The notes under the pieces were generated by a model. The model was not told where the DNA came from. It saw nothing but the letters and a program-made list of their open reading frames with translations, and ran no database searches. A program made the translations under genes and the position numbers. A DNA stretch of 46,929 nucleotides from Merismopedia glauca CCAP 1448/3 (GTDB lineage: Bacteria; Cyanobacteriota; Cyanobacteriia; Cyanobacteriales; CCAP-1448). The DNA lies in assembly GCF_003003775.1 (NCBI RefSeq), contig NZ_PVWJ01000025.1:1-46929 (forward strand), in the 5' to 3' direction. Shown here in pieces: positions 17,109 through 25,610 of this stretch. The first letter of the stretch is position 1; the number at the start of each line of letters is the position of its first letter.

Positions 17109-19346
17109 ATGGCTCATCCTCTGTACGTCGCGTTTATTTGGCATCAACATCAACCTCTCTACAAGTCTAAAGTGGGTTCTAACGTTAAGTATCGGATGCC
17201 GTGGGTGAGATTACACGGTACGAAAGACTATTTAGACTTGATTTTGATGCTAGAGCGCTATCCTAATTTGCATCAAACTGTTAATTTAGTCCCTTCGTTA
17301 ATCTTGCAATTAGAAGATTATGTGGCAGGAACAGCGCTAGATCCTTATTTAACGGCAGCTTTGACCCCTAGCGATCGCCTCACGATTGAAGACAAAAAAT
17401 TCATCATCCAAAGCTTCTTTGATTGCAATCACCATACCATGATTGACCCCCATCCTCGTTATGGGCAACTTTATCAGCAAAAACAGGAACGTGGGGAAAG
17501 ATGGTGTCTAGAAAACTGGAATTTGCAAGATTATGAGGATTTATTGGCATGGCATAACTTAGCTTGGATCGATCCTCTATTTTGGGACGATCCAGAGATT
17601 GAAACTTGGTTAAAGCAGGGGAAAAACTTTACTTTAAGCGATCGCCAACGGATTATCGCCAAGCATCGCCAAATTATCAGCCGCATTATTCCCAAGCATC
17701 GGGAAATGCAAGAAACTGGGCAGTTAGAAATTACCACCACACCCTATACTCACCCAATTTTACCCCTACTCGCCGATACAGATGTGGGTAGAGTAGCCAC
17801 ACCTTATATTCCTCTACCTCACCAAAGATTTCAGTGGTCAGAAGATATCCCCCGTCACCTGCAAAAATCTTGGGATATGTATCTAGACAGGTTTGGTACA
17901 GCACCACGGGGATTATGGCCGTCTGAACAGGCAGTAAGTCCTACTATTTTGCCATATGTAGCCAAACAAGGTTTTAAATGGCTCTGTTCCGATGAAGCTA
18001 TCTTGGGATGGACGTTACATCGATCGTTCAATCGAGATGGTGCTGGTAACTTAATGGAACCAGAATTACTTTATCGCCCATATCGTCTAGAAACTCCTCA
18101 CGGGGATTTAGCGATGGTATTTCGCGATCACCGCCTCTCGGATCTGATTGGCTTTAGTTATAGTGGCATGGAACCCAGACGGGCTGCCAAGGACTTGGTA
18201 GGGCACTTAGAGGCAATATCTCGCCAACTCAAACATCGCCAACCAGGGGGCGGAAATACTCTAGAACAGCCCTGGCTGGTTACGATCGCTCTAGATGGGG
18301 AAAACTGCTGGGAGTACTATCAACAAGACGGTAAACCCTTCTTAGAGCATCTTTATCAAACTTTAAACCAAGATCCAGAAATCAAATTAGTCACAGTTTC
18401 CGAATTTTTGGATAAATTCCCACCTACAGCCACAATACCCGCCGAACAGCTACATACGGGTTCTTGGGTAGATGGCAGTTTAACCACTTGGATTGGCGAT
18501 CCAGCCAAAAATCGGGCGTGGGATCTGCTATATCGGGCGAGAGAAGCAGTAGCAGCACATCCAGAAGCTACAGAAACCTCACACCCCGACGTATGGGAAG
18601 CCTTATATGCGGCGGAAGGTTCCGACTGGTTCTGGTGGTTTGGAGAAGGTCATTCTTCTAATCATGATGCCGTTTTTGATGAATTATTCCGCGAACACCT
18701 GAAAAATATTTACACAGGGCTAAATCTGCCAATTCCCGCCGAATTGAAGAGTGATGTAGAGGTTCATGCAGTTAAGAGCGATCGCCGTCCCGAAAGCTTT
18801 ATTCATCCCATGATTGATGGGAAAGGAGACGAGCAAGATTGGGATCGTGCTGGGCGTTTGGATATTGGGGGCGCTAGAGGTACAATGCACCGCAGCAGTG
18901 CGGTACAGCGTTTGTGGTATGGGGTAGATCACCAGAATTTCTACATCAGGTTGGATTTCCAAACTGGAATTAACCCAGGAAAGGACTGTCCCTCAGAGTT
19001 AAATTTACTCTGGTTTTATCCCGATCGCACCATGCACAATAGCCCCGTACCTTTAGAAAAACTGCCGGATGAAGCCCCATTAAATTATATGTTCCACCAC
19101 CATTTGGAAGTGAATTTGCTCACCGAGTCGGTACAATTCCAAGAAGCCGGAGAACATTGGCAATGGCATCCTCGCATGAGTCGCGCGCAGGTTGCTTTAG
19201 AAAAATGCTTGGAAATAGCGGTTCCTTGGGCAGACTTACAGATTCAGCCAGATTATCCGGTGAGACTGCTGTTAGTTCTTTCAGAACAGGGTGCTTACAA
19301 AGATTATTTACCTGAAAACAGCTTGATTCCGATTGAAGTGCCGTAA
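17109..19346 (+). CDS. GH57 family glycoside hydrolase
   Basis: Large cytosolic glycosidase of about 745 residues; GH57 enzymes act on alpha-glucans as amylopullulanases, 4-alpha-glucanotransferases or branching enzymes. The N-terminal motif VAFIWHQHQPLYK is the family's first conserved region. GLWPSEQAVSPTILPYVA (about 270-290) carries the nucleophile glutamate region, and TIALDGENCWEYYQ (about 395-410) the acid/base region. The C-terminal portion (about 560-740) is beta-rich, with a DGKGDEQDWDRAG segment like a carbohydrate-binding module. The ATG at 17109 fits homologous starts; an in-frame TTG at 17076 adds 11 unlikely residues. A role in glycogen metabolism is likely, but the exact activity is not readable. 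Confidence 0.9.
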   Translation: MAHPLYVAFIWHQHQPLYKSKVGSNVKYRMPWVRLHGTKDYLDLILMLERYPNLHQTVNLVPSLILQLEDYVAGTALDPYLTAALTPSDRLTIEDKKFIIQSFFDCNHHTMIDPHPRYGQLYQQKQERGERWCLENWNLQDYEDLLAWHNLAWIDPLFWDDPEIETWLKQGKNFTLSDRQRIIAKHRQIISRIIPKHREMQETGQLEITTTPYTHPILPLLADTDVGRVATPYIPLPHQRFQWSEDIPRHLQKSWDMYLDRFGTAPRGLWPSEQAVSPTILPYVAKQGFKWLCSDEAILGWTLHRSFNRDGAGNLMEPELLYRPYRLETPHGDLAMVFRDHRLSDLIGFSYSGMEPRRAAKDLVGHLEAISRQLKHRQPGGGNTLEQPWLVTIALDGENCWEYYQQDGKPFLEHLYQTLNQDPEIKLVTVSEFLDKFPPTATIPAEQLHTGSWVDGSLTTWIGDPAKNRAWDLLYRAREAVAAHPEATETSHPDVWEALYAAEGSDWFWWFGEGHSSNHDAVFDELFREHLKNIYTGLNLPIPAELKSDVEVHAVKSDRRPESFIHPMIDGKGDEQDWDRAGRLDIGGARGTMHRSSAVQRLWYGVDHQNFYIRLDFQTGINPGKDCPSELNLLWFYPDRTMHNSPVPLEKLPDEAPLNYMFHHHLEVNLLTESVQFQEAGEHWQWHPRMSRAQVALEKCLEIAVPWADLQIQPDYPVRLLLVLSEQGAYKDYLPENSLIPIEVP

Positions 19347-19384
19347 TGGCTCAAAAGTGCCTCAAAAAACCAAGCTAGTTCCAT

Positions 19385-19425
19385 TAAAAAAATTCAGGGG
19401 AGTAATCTAGAAAGATCGCTCCCCT
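19385..19425 (-). terminator. intrinsic terminator of the fasciclin gene
   Basis: On the minus strand AGGGGAG...CTCCCCT (19425-19396) forms a 7-bp GC-rich stem with an inner ATCT/AGAT stem. A TGAATTTTTTT tract follows, which is a good intrinsic terminator. It lies between the convergent GH57 and fasciclin genes and could also help stop rightward transcription. Confidence 0.75.
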
Positions 19426-19456
19426 TAACAATTCTATTGACTATTCAAGCGATCGC

Positions 19457-19858
19457 TTACTCAGGTAGTAAAACTGAGTCAATCACGTGAATTACACCGT
19501 TATCGGCGGCGACATCAGGTGAAGTCACGGTTGCATCGTTGACTTTAACTCCATTGGAAGCGTCAATTTTCACATCTGAGCCTTCAACAGTGGTTGCAGA
19601 TTTGAGTTTGACTACATCTGCTGCCATTACTTTGCCGGAAACGACGTGATAAGTCAAAATCTTGGTGAGTTTGGGGATGTCTTTCAGAAGTGAATCGACA
19701 GTACCTTCTGGAAGCTTTTTGAAAGCTTCATCAGTTGGAGCAAAAACGGTGAATGGACCAGCGCCCTTGAGTGTGTCTACTAATCCAGCAGCTTTAACAG
19801 CAGCTACTAAAGTCTTAAAAGAGCCAGCTTTGACTGCGGTATCGACGATATCGGGCAT
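19457..19858 (-). CDS. single fasciclin (FAS1) domain protein
   Basis: A 133-residue protein consisting of one FAS1 adhesion-type domain. The first conserved block is [19 protein letters not shown] followed by [17 protein letters not shown]. The second is [16 protein letters not shown] and the end is [13 protein letters not shown], all in the usual order. The ATG at 19858 gives [12 protein letters not shown], the typical cyanobacterial beginning; a GTG three codons upstream was rejected. No signal peptide is visible, although the family often acts at the cell surface. Its role here is unknown. It is monocistronic, with its own terminator. Confidence 0.92.
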   Translation of the reverse strand: MPDIVDTAVKAGSFKTLVAAVKAAGLVDTLKGAGPFTVFAPTDEAFKKLPEGTVDSLLKDIPKLTKILTYHVVSGKVMAADVVKLKSATTVEGSDVKIDASNGVKVNDATVTSPDVAADNGVIHVIDSVLLPE

Positions 19859-20043
19859 TTGTTTCACTTAATAATTTGTGGTGTCCTATTAAGAAAAGTA
19901 ACATTCTCTATCGTCAAAGAAATCAGTCAAGAGGGGGATGCGCTGTAACGTAAGATACAGCGAGATCTTAAAATCTTAATTTAATTACCCTGAAAAGTTT
20001 CTTGTCGCTCCCACATTAATCAGGATTGTTGGCAAGATCGGTA

Positions 20044-21273
20044 TTATTCAGGGTTTTTCACCACAACCCATTGCGTAATCCCAGCCATAGCTTTCCAACC
20101 TAAGAATTTACCGATGGATTCAGCCCTTTGAATCGCAATGCGGGTGAGTTCGCCCCCAAATTGGTGCTGTAACTGAAACACCATTTGTTCGCTTTCTACC
20201 GTGACGGCGTTAGCTACCAGCCGCCCTCCAATTTTAAGATTTTGCCAACAGGTAGTAAATACTTCTGGTGCAGTCAATCCCCCACCGATGAAGATAGCGT
20301 CGGGTTGAGGTAGATTTGCCAGAGCAGTTGGTGCTTTTCCCGCTACGATCTTCAGATTTGGAGTTCCCAAAGCTGTGGCATTGTCAGCAATATACTGCAA
20401 GCGAGTAGGGTGGTGTTCGATCGCTATAGCCACACACCGACTATGACTCCGCATCCACTCAATTCCAATGGAACCGCAACCCGCACCGACATCCCATAGT
20501 AACTGTCCTGGGAGGGGTGCTAGAGCAGACAAAGTAATGGCTCTCACTTCTCGCTTTGTCAGTTGTCCGTCGTGGTGATAGGCGCTATCTGGCAATCCTG
20601 CAAACCTAGAAAAAAACTGGGTGTTGGGTTCTGAGCTACAACTAATTGCAATAGTATTGAGATTGGCTAAATCTGTTTGCGTCCAACTACCAGCAATTCC
20701 CTCGATTGTTCTTTCATTGACTCCCCCCATCCGTTCTAAAACAGTCATTTGACTGCTACCAAATCCCTTTTGAGTCAGCATATCTGCAACCATCTTGGGG
20801 GTATGGTTTCCCGCACTCAATATCAGTAATTTAGCACCAGGATATATTACTCCATTGAAGATAGCTGGATCGCGCCCGCAGAGGCTCACCATCTCTACTT
20901 CAGTCAACGACCATCCTAATCTGGCACAAGCTAAACTAAAGGCACTAGGAGCGGGAATTATAGTCATCTCACCGATGTCAATCTGACGCAGAAGGGTGAC
21001 ACCAATTCCATAGCACATGGGATCGCCACTAGCTAAAACGCAAACTTGCTCACCTTTATGGCTGATAATCTCTTGAATAGAAGATTCGATGGGGGAATTC
21101 CAAACGATCTTTTCTCGCAAATCCCCAGCAGGTAACATATTGAGATGGCGATCGCCTCCTACTATCACTTTAGCCCGATCTACCAACAGCTTAGCGATCG
21201 CGCTTAACCCCTCCAAGCCATCTTCTCCAATTCCCACCACCGAAAGCCATTTATTTATAAGCTGGTTTTGCAT
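20044..21273 (-). CDS. cobL: precorrin-6Y C5,15-methyltransferase (CbiE-CbiT fusion)
   Basis: Bifunctional corrin-ring enzyme of 409 residues. It methylates C5 and C15 of precorrin-6B and removes the acetate carboxyl on ring C. The N-terminal half (1-about 205) is a CbiE tetrapyrrole methylase with VVGIGEDGLEGLS, ASGDPMCYGIG and PAPSAFSLACARLGW. The C-terminal half (about 215-405) is a CbiT Rossmann methyltransferase with LTKREVRAITLSAL, LLWDVGAGCGSIGIEWMR and DAIFIGGG. The fusion is standard in cobalamin producers. It is transcribed away from the riboswitch-led cobGHI cluster; the two start regions are about 360 bases apart. The ATG at 21273 directly precedes the conserved N-terminus. Confidence 0.94.
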   Translation of the reverse strand: MQNQLINKWLSVVGIGEDGLEGLSAIAKLLVDRAKVIVGGDRHLNMLPAGDLREKIVWNSPIESSIQEIISHKGEQVCVLASGDPMCYGIGVTLLRQIDIGEMTIIPAPSAFSLACARLGWSLTEVEMVSLCGRDPAIFNGVIYPGAKLLILSAGNHTPKMVADMLTQKGFGSSQMTVLERMGGVNERTIEGIAGSWTQTDLANLNTIAISCSSEPNTQFFSRFAGLPDSAYHHDGQLTKREVRAITLSALAPLPGQLLWDVGAGCGSIGIEWMRSHSRCVAIAIEHHPTRLQYIADNATALGTPNLKIVAGKAPTALANLPQPDAIFIGGGLTAPEVFTTCWQNLKIGGRLVANAVTVESEQMVFQLQHQFGGELTRIAIQRAESIGKFLGWKAMAGITQWVVVKNPE

Positions 21274-21289
21274 TTAATTTATTGGTTAA

Positions 21290-21362
21290 GGGAAGGAAGA
21301 AGGAAGAGGGAAAAGGGAAGAAGGAAGAGGGAAGAAGGGAAGAGGGAAGAGGGAAGAAGGGA
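21290..21362. repeat. mixed heptanucleotide repeat tract
   Basis: A purine tract of GAAGGAA / GAGGGAA-type units upstream of cobL, with period about 7. Units are less uniform than at 15604. Confidence 0.8.
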
Positions 21363-21383
21363 ATATTGATGAACGTTTAGGAG

Positions 21384-21415
21384 TGTTGGGTTTCCTGTCG
21401 TCAACCCAACCTACC
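21384..21415 (-). repeat. palindromic dispersed repeat, copy 1
   Basis: On the minus strand it reads GGTAGGTTGGGTTGA, six variable loop bases, then GAAACCCAACA, forming a GTTGGGTT/AACCCAAC hairpin. A second copy in the opposite orientation is at 44591-44622. It lies in the divergent cobL-cobG spacer just before the riboswitch. Confidence 0.75.
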
Positions 21416-21459
21416 AAGCCACGAGCGATCGCATTTCCACCTTTGCCAAGTACATTATC

Positions 21460-21570
21460 GATTAGAATTAGAGTCACCTCAATTCAGCTTCTAGCTGGGA
21501 AACTCTGGTGAGATTCCAGGGCTGTGCCGCAACTGTGATGGGGCAAATGCCTCTAGTCAGAATGCCAGTT
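21460..21570 (+). promoter_or_regulatory. cobalamin riboswitch
   Basis: Leader RNA controlling the cobG-cobH-cobI cluster. The B12 box is GCTGTGCCGCAACTGTGATGG at 21521-21541, apart from small changes the canonical sequence. It is preceded by GGGAAACTCTGGTGAGATTCC and by a CAGCT/AGCTG hairpin (21485-21497), and followed by GTCAGAATGCCAG. The order of conserved boxes fits the cobalamin aptamer. It ends about 65 bases before the likely cobG start, so binding of adenosyl- or pseudo-cobalamin would plausibly mask the ribosome site or terminate transcription. The exact limits are approximate. Confidence 0.9.
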
Positions 21571-21636
21571 TAGATAGCTTTAAATTAGCTCTTGTTTGTT
21601 ACATCCCTGCGTCGCACGGGGAAGGAGATCCCAAAT

Positions 21637-23064
21637 TTGTCCGCTCATTCCGTTTCTGGGGAAGAATCCCCAACCTGTCCCAGTCTATTTCATCCTACTA
21701 CGGCTCAAGATGGCAAGTTAGTTCGCATTCGCATTCCTGGAGGAATTCTTGGTAGCGAACAGTGTCAAGTTTTAGCAGAGGCGATCGCCTACCTTAATAG
21801 CAATACAATTGATATTACCAATCGCGCTAACCTGCAAATTCGCGGTTTATCAGCTTCAATGCCTCCAGAAGTTTTATTAAAGTTGCAAGATGCTGGATTG
21901 GCAGCGAAAAATCCTGAATTGGATCGTTTTCGCAATATTATGGCAAGTCCCACAGCAGGAATCGATCCAGAACAACTTATCGATACTCGTCCCTTGGTTA
22001 GACAATTAGATGAGTATCTTGCCTCTAATTTGAATTTAGCTGGACTTTCGCCTAAATTCAGTATCGGTATAGACGGGGGCGAAAAAGTTTCTATCGAACA
22101 GCAACCTAACGATATTTTCTTTAAAGCTGTTGCTGTAGAAGATAAGGTATATTTTAATCTGTATATAGCGGGAATCAATCTTGAAACGGCGGTTATACCC
22201 GAAAATTGTCTTAGTTTAGTAGGAGCGATCGCTCAAGTTTATCTAGATCTAGTTCCGGCAAATATTACTCGCAAACCCCGTTTAAAACAGGTTATCGAGG
22301 ATTTTGGCAGATCTAACTACATCGATCGCCTGCAACTTTATCTATCCTCGTCTTGTTTATCTGCAAGACTTAGCACTGAGCGAAGCAGAAGTGCTACGTC
22401 TCTACATTTGGGGATTTATCCTCAAATTCAACCTGATTTATTCTATATTGGCATATCTTTGCCTTTGGGACGTTTGGAATTGAACCAATTGCGGGGAATA
22501 GCAGAAATTATCGAAAATTATGGGAATGGAACGCTGAAACTGACTCCCTGGCGTAGTATTTTATTGCCGGATATACGCGATCGCAATTTGGATACCGTAC
22601 AGCAAAAGCTGGCAGAATTAGGATTATCGATTAAAAACAATAATATTTGGGGCGGATTGGTAGCTTGTTCGGGAACTACCGGATGTGCAGCTTCATTTAC
22701 AGATACTCAAGGAGATGCGATCGCCTTAGCTCGGTATCTCGCCGATAATATTACTTTAAACCAACCCGTTACCATCCACTTGAGCGGTTGTCCTAAATCT
22801 TGCGCCCATCATGGTAGCAGCGATCTGACTTTGGTGGGTAAGTCCTGTAGGGAAAACGGTGGCGAAATTGCAGGTTATCATCTGTATGGGGGAGATGCAG
22901 AACTACCCTTTGGGAAACAACTTTTAGCCAATCTAGAACCAAGTCAATTGCCGCCAAAAATTACTCAAATTCTCTCTAATTACCAAGAAAAAGGCACAGA
23001 ACAGCACTTATCTTGGGCGGAGTTTAGCGATCGCTGGTTCGACACCGAGGATAACGAATGTTGA
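21637..23064 (+). CDS. cobG: precorrin-3B synthase CobG-type sirohaem protein
   Basis: Sulfite/nitrite-reductase-like protein of about 475 residues. In the aerobic pathway CobG uses oxygen to contract precorrin-3A to precorrin-3B. The N-terminal half-domain follows CPSLF..TTAQDGKLVRIRIPGG. The 4Fe-4S/sirohaem ligands are a C-x5-C pair in ACSGTTGCA and a C-x3-C pair in SGCPKSCAHHG. The start is not an ATG. The frame opens at TTG 21592, but TTG 21637 has AAGGAG nine bases upstream and gives an N-terminus of family length, so it was chosen. A palindromic repeat at 22368-22399 replaces part of the mid-protein linker. The gene follows the riboswitch and overlaps cobH by 7 bases. Confidence 0.88.
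   Translation: MSAHSVSGEESPTCPSLFHPTTAQDGKLVRIRIPGGILGSEQCQVLAEAIAYLNSNTIDITNRANLQIRGLSASMPPEVLLKLQDAGLAAKNPELDRFRNIMASPTAGIDPEQLIDTRPLVRQLDEYLASNLNLAGLSPKFSIGIDGGEKVSIEQQPNDIFFKAVAVEDKVYFNLYIAGINLETAVIPENCLSLVGAIAQVYLDLVPANITRKPRLKQVIEDFGRSNYIDRLQLYLSSSCLSARLSTERSRSATSLHLGIYPQIQPDLFYIGISLPLGRLELNQLRGIAEIIENYGNGTLKLTPWRSILLPDIRDRNLDTVQQKLAELGLSIKNNNIWGGLVACSGTTGCAASFTDTQGDAIALARYLADNITLNQPVTIHLSGCPKSCAHHGSSDLTLVGKSCRENGGEIAGYHLYGGDAELPFGKQLLANLEPSQLPPKITQILSNYQEKGTEQHLSWAEFSDRWFDTEDNEC
22368..22399. repeat. palindromic repeat inside cobG
   Basis: TAGCACT (22371-22377) and AGTGCTA (22390-22396) are inverted, with GAC/GTC extending the stem outside one mismatch. The centre GAGCGAAGCAGA resembles small palindromic repeats seen between cyanobacterial genes. 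It encodes the Ser/Arg-rich stretch ARLSTERSRSATS in the linker of CobG. Confidence 0.55.
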
Positions 23065-23687
23065 ACTATATCAGAGATGGAGATGAAATCTATCGCCGTT
23101 CCTTTGCTACTATCCGTCAAGAAGCGAATTTGAAAGATTTGCCCAGCGATCTGGTTTCGGTTGCGGTTAGATTGATTCATACCAGTGGGATGACCGATAT
23201 TGTCGCAGATTTAGCCGCTTCCCCTCAAGCTGCTACTATGGGAAGGGCGGCATTAGCTGCTGGTTGTCCGATTTTCTGCGACGCGCAAATGGTGGCAGAA
23301 GGAATTACCAGAAAGAGATTACCAGCCAATAACTCCGTAATTTGTACTTTGAATCAGCCTGAAGTTCCTGAATTAGCTAAAAAGCAAAGAAATACTCGCT
23401 CAGCCGTGGCGCTAGAACTCTGGTTACCTGAATTAGCAGGCGCGGTAGTGGCTATAGGTAATGCTCCTACAGCTTTGTTTCATTTATTAGAGTTATTAGA
23501 TACAGGAGCGCCTAAACCTGCCATAATTCTGGGTTTTCCCGTCGGTTTTATTGGTGCAGCCGAATCCAAAGCCGAGTTAGCTGCAAATAGTCGCGGAGTG
23601 CCCTTTATTACTCTACACGGAAGACGGGGAGGAAGTGCGATCGCCGCCGCCGCAATTAATGCATTAGCCAAGGAAAGCGAGATATGA
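23058..23687 (+). CDS. cobH: precorrin-8X methylmutase
   Basis: A 209-residue isomerase moving the C11 methyl to C12 to give hydrogenobyrinate. The conserved sequence RLIHTSGMTDIVADL includes the catalytic histidine. Other motifs are FCDAQMVAEGITRKRLP, VVAIGNAPTALFHLLEL, GFPVGFIGAAESKAEL and GRRGGSAIAAAAINAL, in family order. Its ATG overlaps the cobG stop by 7 bases and its stop overlaps cobI by 4 (ATGA), so the three are translationally coupled. Length normal. Confidence 0.95.
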   Translation: MLNYIRDGDEIYRRSFATIRQEANLKDLPSDLVSVAVRLIHTSGMTDIVADLAASPQAATMGRAALAAGCPIFCDAQMVAEGITRKRLPANNSVICTLNQPEVPELAKKQRNTRSAVALELWLPELAGAVVAIGNAPTALFHLLELLDTGAPKPAIILGFPVGFIGAAESKAELAANSRGVPFITLHGRRGGSAIAAAAINALAKESEI

Positions 23688-24505
23688 GTCAGGAATCAGG
23701 AGTCAGAAGTCAGGAGTCAGGAGTCAGAAGTCAGGAGGAACATCCAATACCCGACAATCAACAATCAAGAATAGGTAAATTATACGGTTTGGGGATCGGT
23801 CCTGGCGATCCAGAGTTGCTGACGCTGAAGGCACATCGCATTTTGACGACTGTGCCAGTAATCGCTTATCCGACGATGGAAAATGGTAAGGTTTTGGCAC
23901 GGGCGATTGTAGCTGACTTTATTCGTCCAGATCAGATAGAAATTCCCATGCCGTTACCTTTTAGTGTGGAAAGATCTTCTCAACCTTATTACGATCTTGG
24001 CGCAGAAAAGATTGCAGAACACTTGAGTGCTGGAAGAGACGTAGCCGTGCTGTGCGAAGGTGAGCCGATGCTTTATGGTACATTCATGTATCTATTCAAT
24101 CGGCTGTCAGGGCGGTTTGATACTGAGATTGTACCTGGTATTTCTTCCACGATGGCTTGTGCGGCGATGCTGGGTGCGCCAATTACTTACAGGAATGATG
24201 TCTTTAGTATTATGCCAGCGACGCTAGATGCAGATACATTGCGCGATCGCCTAGCTGTTGTAGATGCCGCCGTAATTATCAAGTTGGGCAGGCATTTTGC
24301 TAAAGTTAAAAGTATTTTGGCAGAATTAGGGCTACTAGATCGCGCCCTCTATATCGAACGCGCCACCCAACCAACTCAGAAAATAGTGGCGATCGCTGAT
24401 GTAGATTCTGCTAATGTACCATATTGGTCTTTGATTCTCATTCCCAGTAAATATGAGTTCGGAGTTCGGAGTTCGGAGTTCGGAGTTAAGAGTAGGATGG
24501 GTTAG
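23684..24505 (+). CDS. cobI: precorrin-2 C20-methyltransferase
   Basis: SAM-dependent methylase of 273 residues making precorrin-3A, the substrate of CobG. The core is normal: LYGLGIGPGDPELLTLKAHR (about 30-49), CEGEPMLYGTFMYLFNRL and EIVPGISSTMACAAMLGAP. Both ends are odd. Residues 2-17 are two copies of SQESGVR plus SQE, encoded by a 7-nt repeat; three heptamers make seven codons. The C-terminus KYEFGVRSSEFGVKSRMG comes from a second heptamer tract (AGTTCGG) and ends inside a palindromic element. No internal ATG lies before the conserved core, so the ATG overlapping cobH is kept. The extra tails probably hang off a functional enzyme. Confidence 0.93.
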   Translation: MSQESGVRSQESGVRSQEEHPIPDNQQSRIGKLYGLGIGPGDPELLTLKAHRILTTVPVIAYPTMENGKVLARAIVADFIRPDQIEIPMPLPFSVERSSQPYYDLGAEKIAEHLSAGRDVAVLCEGEPMLYGTFMYLFNRLSGRFDTEIVPGISSTMACAAMLGAPITYRNDVFSIMPATLDADTLRDRLAVVDAAVIIKLGRHFAKVKSILAELGLLDRALYIERATQPTQKIVAIADVDSANVPYWSLILIPSKYEFGVRSSEFGVKSRMG

Positions 24506-24556
24506 ACGGCGGCAATCTTTAATTGACTTAAATACAACAATCCGTCGTAACCCATC
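24496..24556. repeat. palindromic element overlapping cobI stop
   Basis: GATGGGTTAGACGG at the left and CCGTCGTAACCCATC at the right are imperfect inverted arms separated by about 30 AT-rich bases. The cobI stop codon TAG lies in the left arm. It resembles small non-autonomous palindromic elements of cyanobacterial spacers. Confidence 0.6.
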
Positions 24557-24623
24557 AAAGTTTTGGTGCAAATCCAGTGAATAGCCCTTAAAATAAAAGC
24601 ACCCATCCCATCCTATCCCAGCG

Positions 24624-25610
24624 ATGATTTGCTGCCTCAACCCCGACTGCGACAAACCACTCAACCCCGATACCCACAAGCATTGCGAGAATTGTGGCAC
24701 AACTTTAGTCGCCTTCCTCAGAAACCACTACAAGATTGTCAAACCGCTAGGTAGAGGTGGATTTGGCAAAACCTACCTGGCTGAAGATACAGACAAACTC
24801 AACGAACCTTGCGTCGTCAAACAACTAGCATACCAAGCACAGGGCACTTGGGCAGCCAACAAAGCCAAAGATCTATTTGAACAAGAAGCCAAACAACTCC
24901 AACGCCTCAACGCAAACTCCCAAATTCCTACATTACTAGCTTATTTTGAAGAAGGGAATTTCTGGTATTTAGTGCAAGAGTTTGTTGATGGAGGAGATTT
25001 ACTCAAGGAATTGAATGAAAAAGGCACATTCAGCGACATCAAAATTCGAGAATTACTACTAGATGTTTTACCCATCCTCAAATTCATTCACGAAAAAGGA
25101 GTAATTCATCGAGATCTCAAACCAGAGAATATCATGCGACGGCAGGATGATGGCAAACTCGTCTTAATTGACTTTGGAGTCGCCAAGTTAGCCACCCCTT
25201 CCATGATGACTCGTATCGGAACTCAAATTGGTTCTCAAGGATATGCTTCTTTAGAACAGATCTTACACGGTCAGGCTAACCCTAGTACAGATTTATTTAG
25301 CTTAGGTGCATCCTGCTTTCATTTGCTGAGTCAAACCCACCCATATAACTTATGCATCCAAAAAGGTTACGATTGGGTGAATAGCTGGCGCGAACAGGTA
25401 TCAACGAAAGTTACGCCAGAATTGGGTCATATTTTAGACAAGTTACTCAAAAGTAACCCAGAGGAACGTTACAAATCGGCGATAGAGGTGCTAGATGATT
25501 TGCAGCCACCACAGGTAGTTATTCTACCACCACCACCGCCTACACCAAAGCCAACTATACTAACTTCAATTAAAGCTGGTATACTTGCCACCCTATTCAG
25601 CCGACTTTAA
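24624..25610 (+). CDS. 4-Cys-type Ser/Thr protein kinase, 3' end interrupted
   Basis: Kinase of 328 residues. An N-terminal zinc-ribbon-like segment (C3, C4, C9, C21, C24) is followed by a complete Hanks-type kinase domain (about 35-292). The ATP loop is GRGGFGKTYLAED (43-55), the lysine is K66, the catalytic loop is HRDLKPEN from H162, and the DFG aspartate is D183. A Pro-rich hinge (PPPPPTPKP, 302-310) leads into 18 residues that are not native: they read through an IS630-type remnant out of frame and stop. Relatives usually continue into a C-terminal domain, and a piece of that continuation lies at 25816-26048. The kinase domain itself looks intact and may still be active. It is inserted between cobI and cobJ. 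Confidence 0.88.
   Translation: MICCLNPDCDKPLNPDTHKHCENCGTTLVAFLRNHYKIVKPLGRGGFGKTYLAEDTDKLNEPCVVKQLAYQAQGTWAANKAKDLFEQEAKQLQRLNANSQIPTLLAYFEEGNFWYLVQEFVDGGDLLKELNEKGTFSDIKIRELLLDVLPILKFIHEKGVIHRDLKPENIMRRQDDGKLVLIDFGVAKLATPSMMTRIGTQIGSQGYASLEQILHGQANPSTDLFSLGASCFHLLSQTHPYNLCIQKGYDWVNSWREQVSTKVTPELGHILDKLLKSNPEERYKSAIEVLDDLQPPQVVILPPPPPTPKPTILTSIKAGILATLFSRL

Noticed and set aside
19945-19958. GTA-N8-TAC site upstream of the fasciclin gene (NtcA-like)
   Set aside because: Six fixed bases occur by chance about ten times in a window this size, and no well-spaced -10 box follows.
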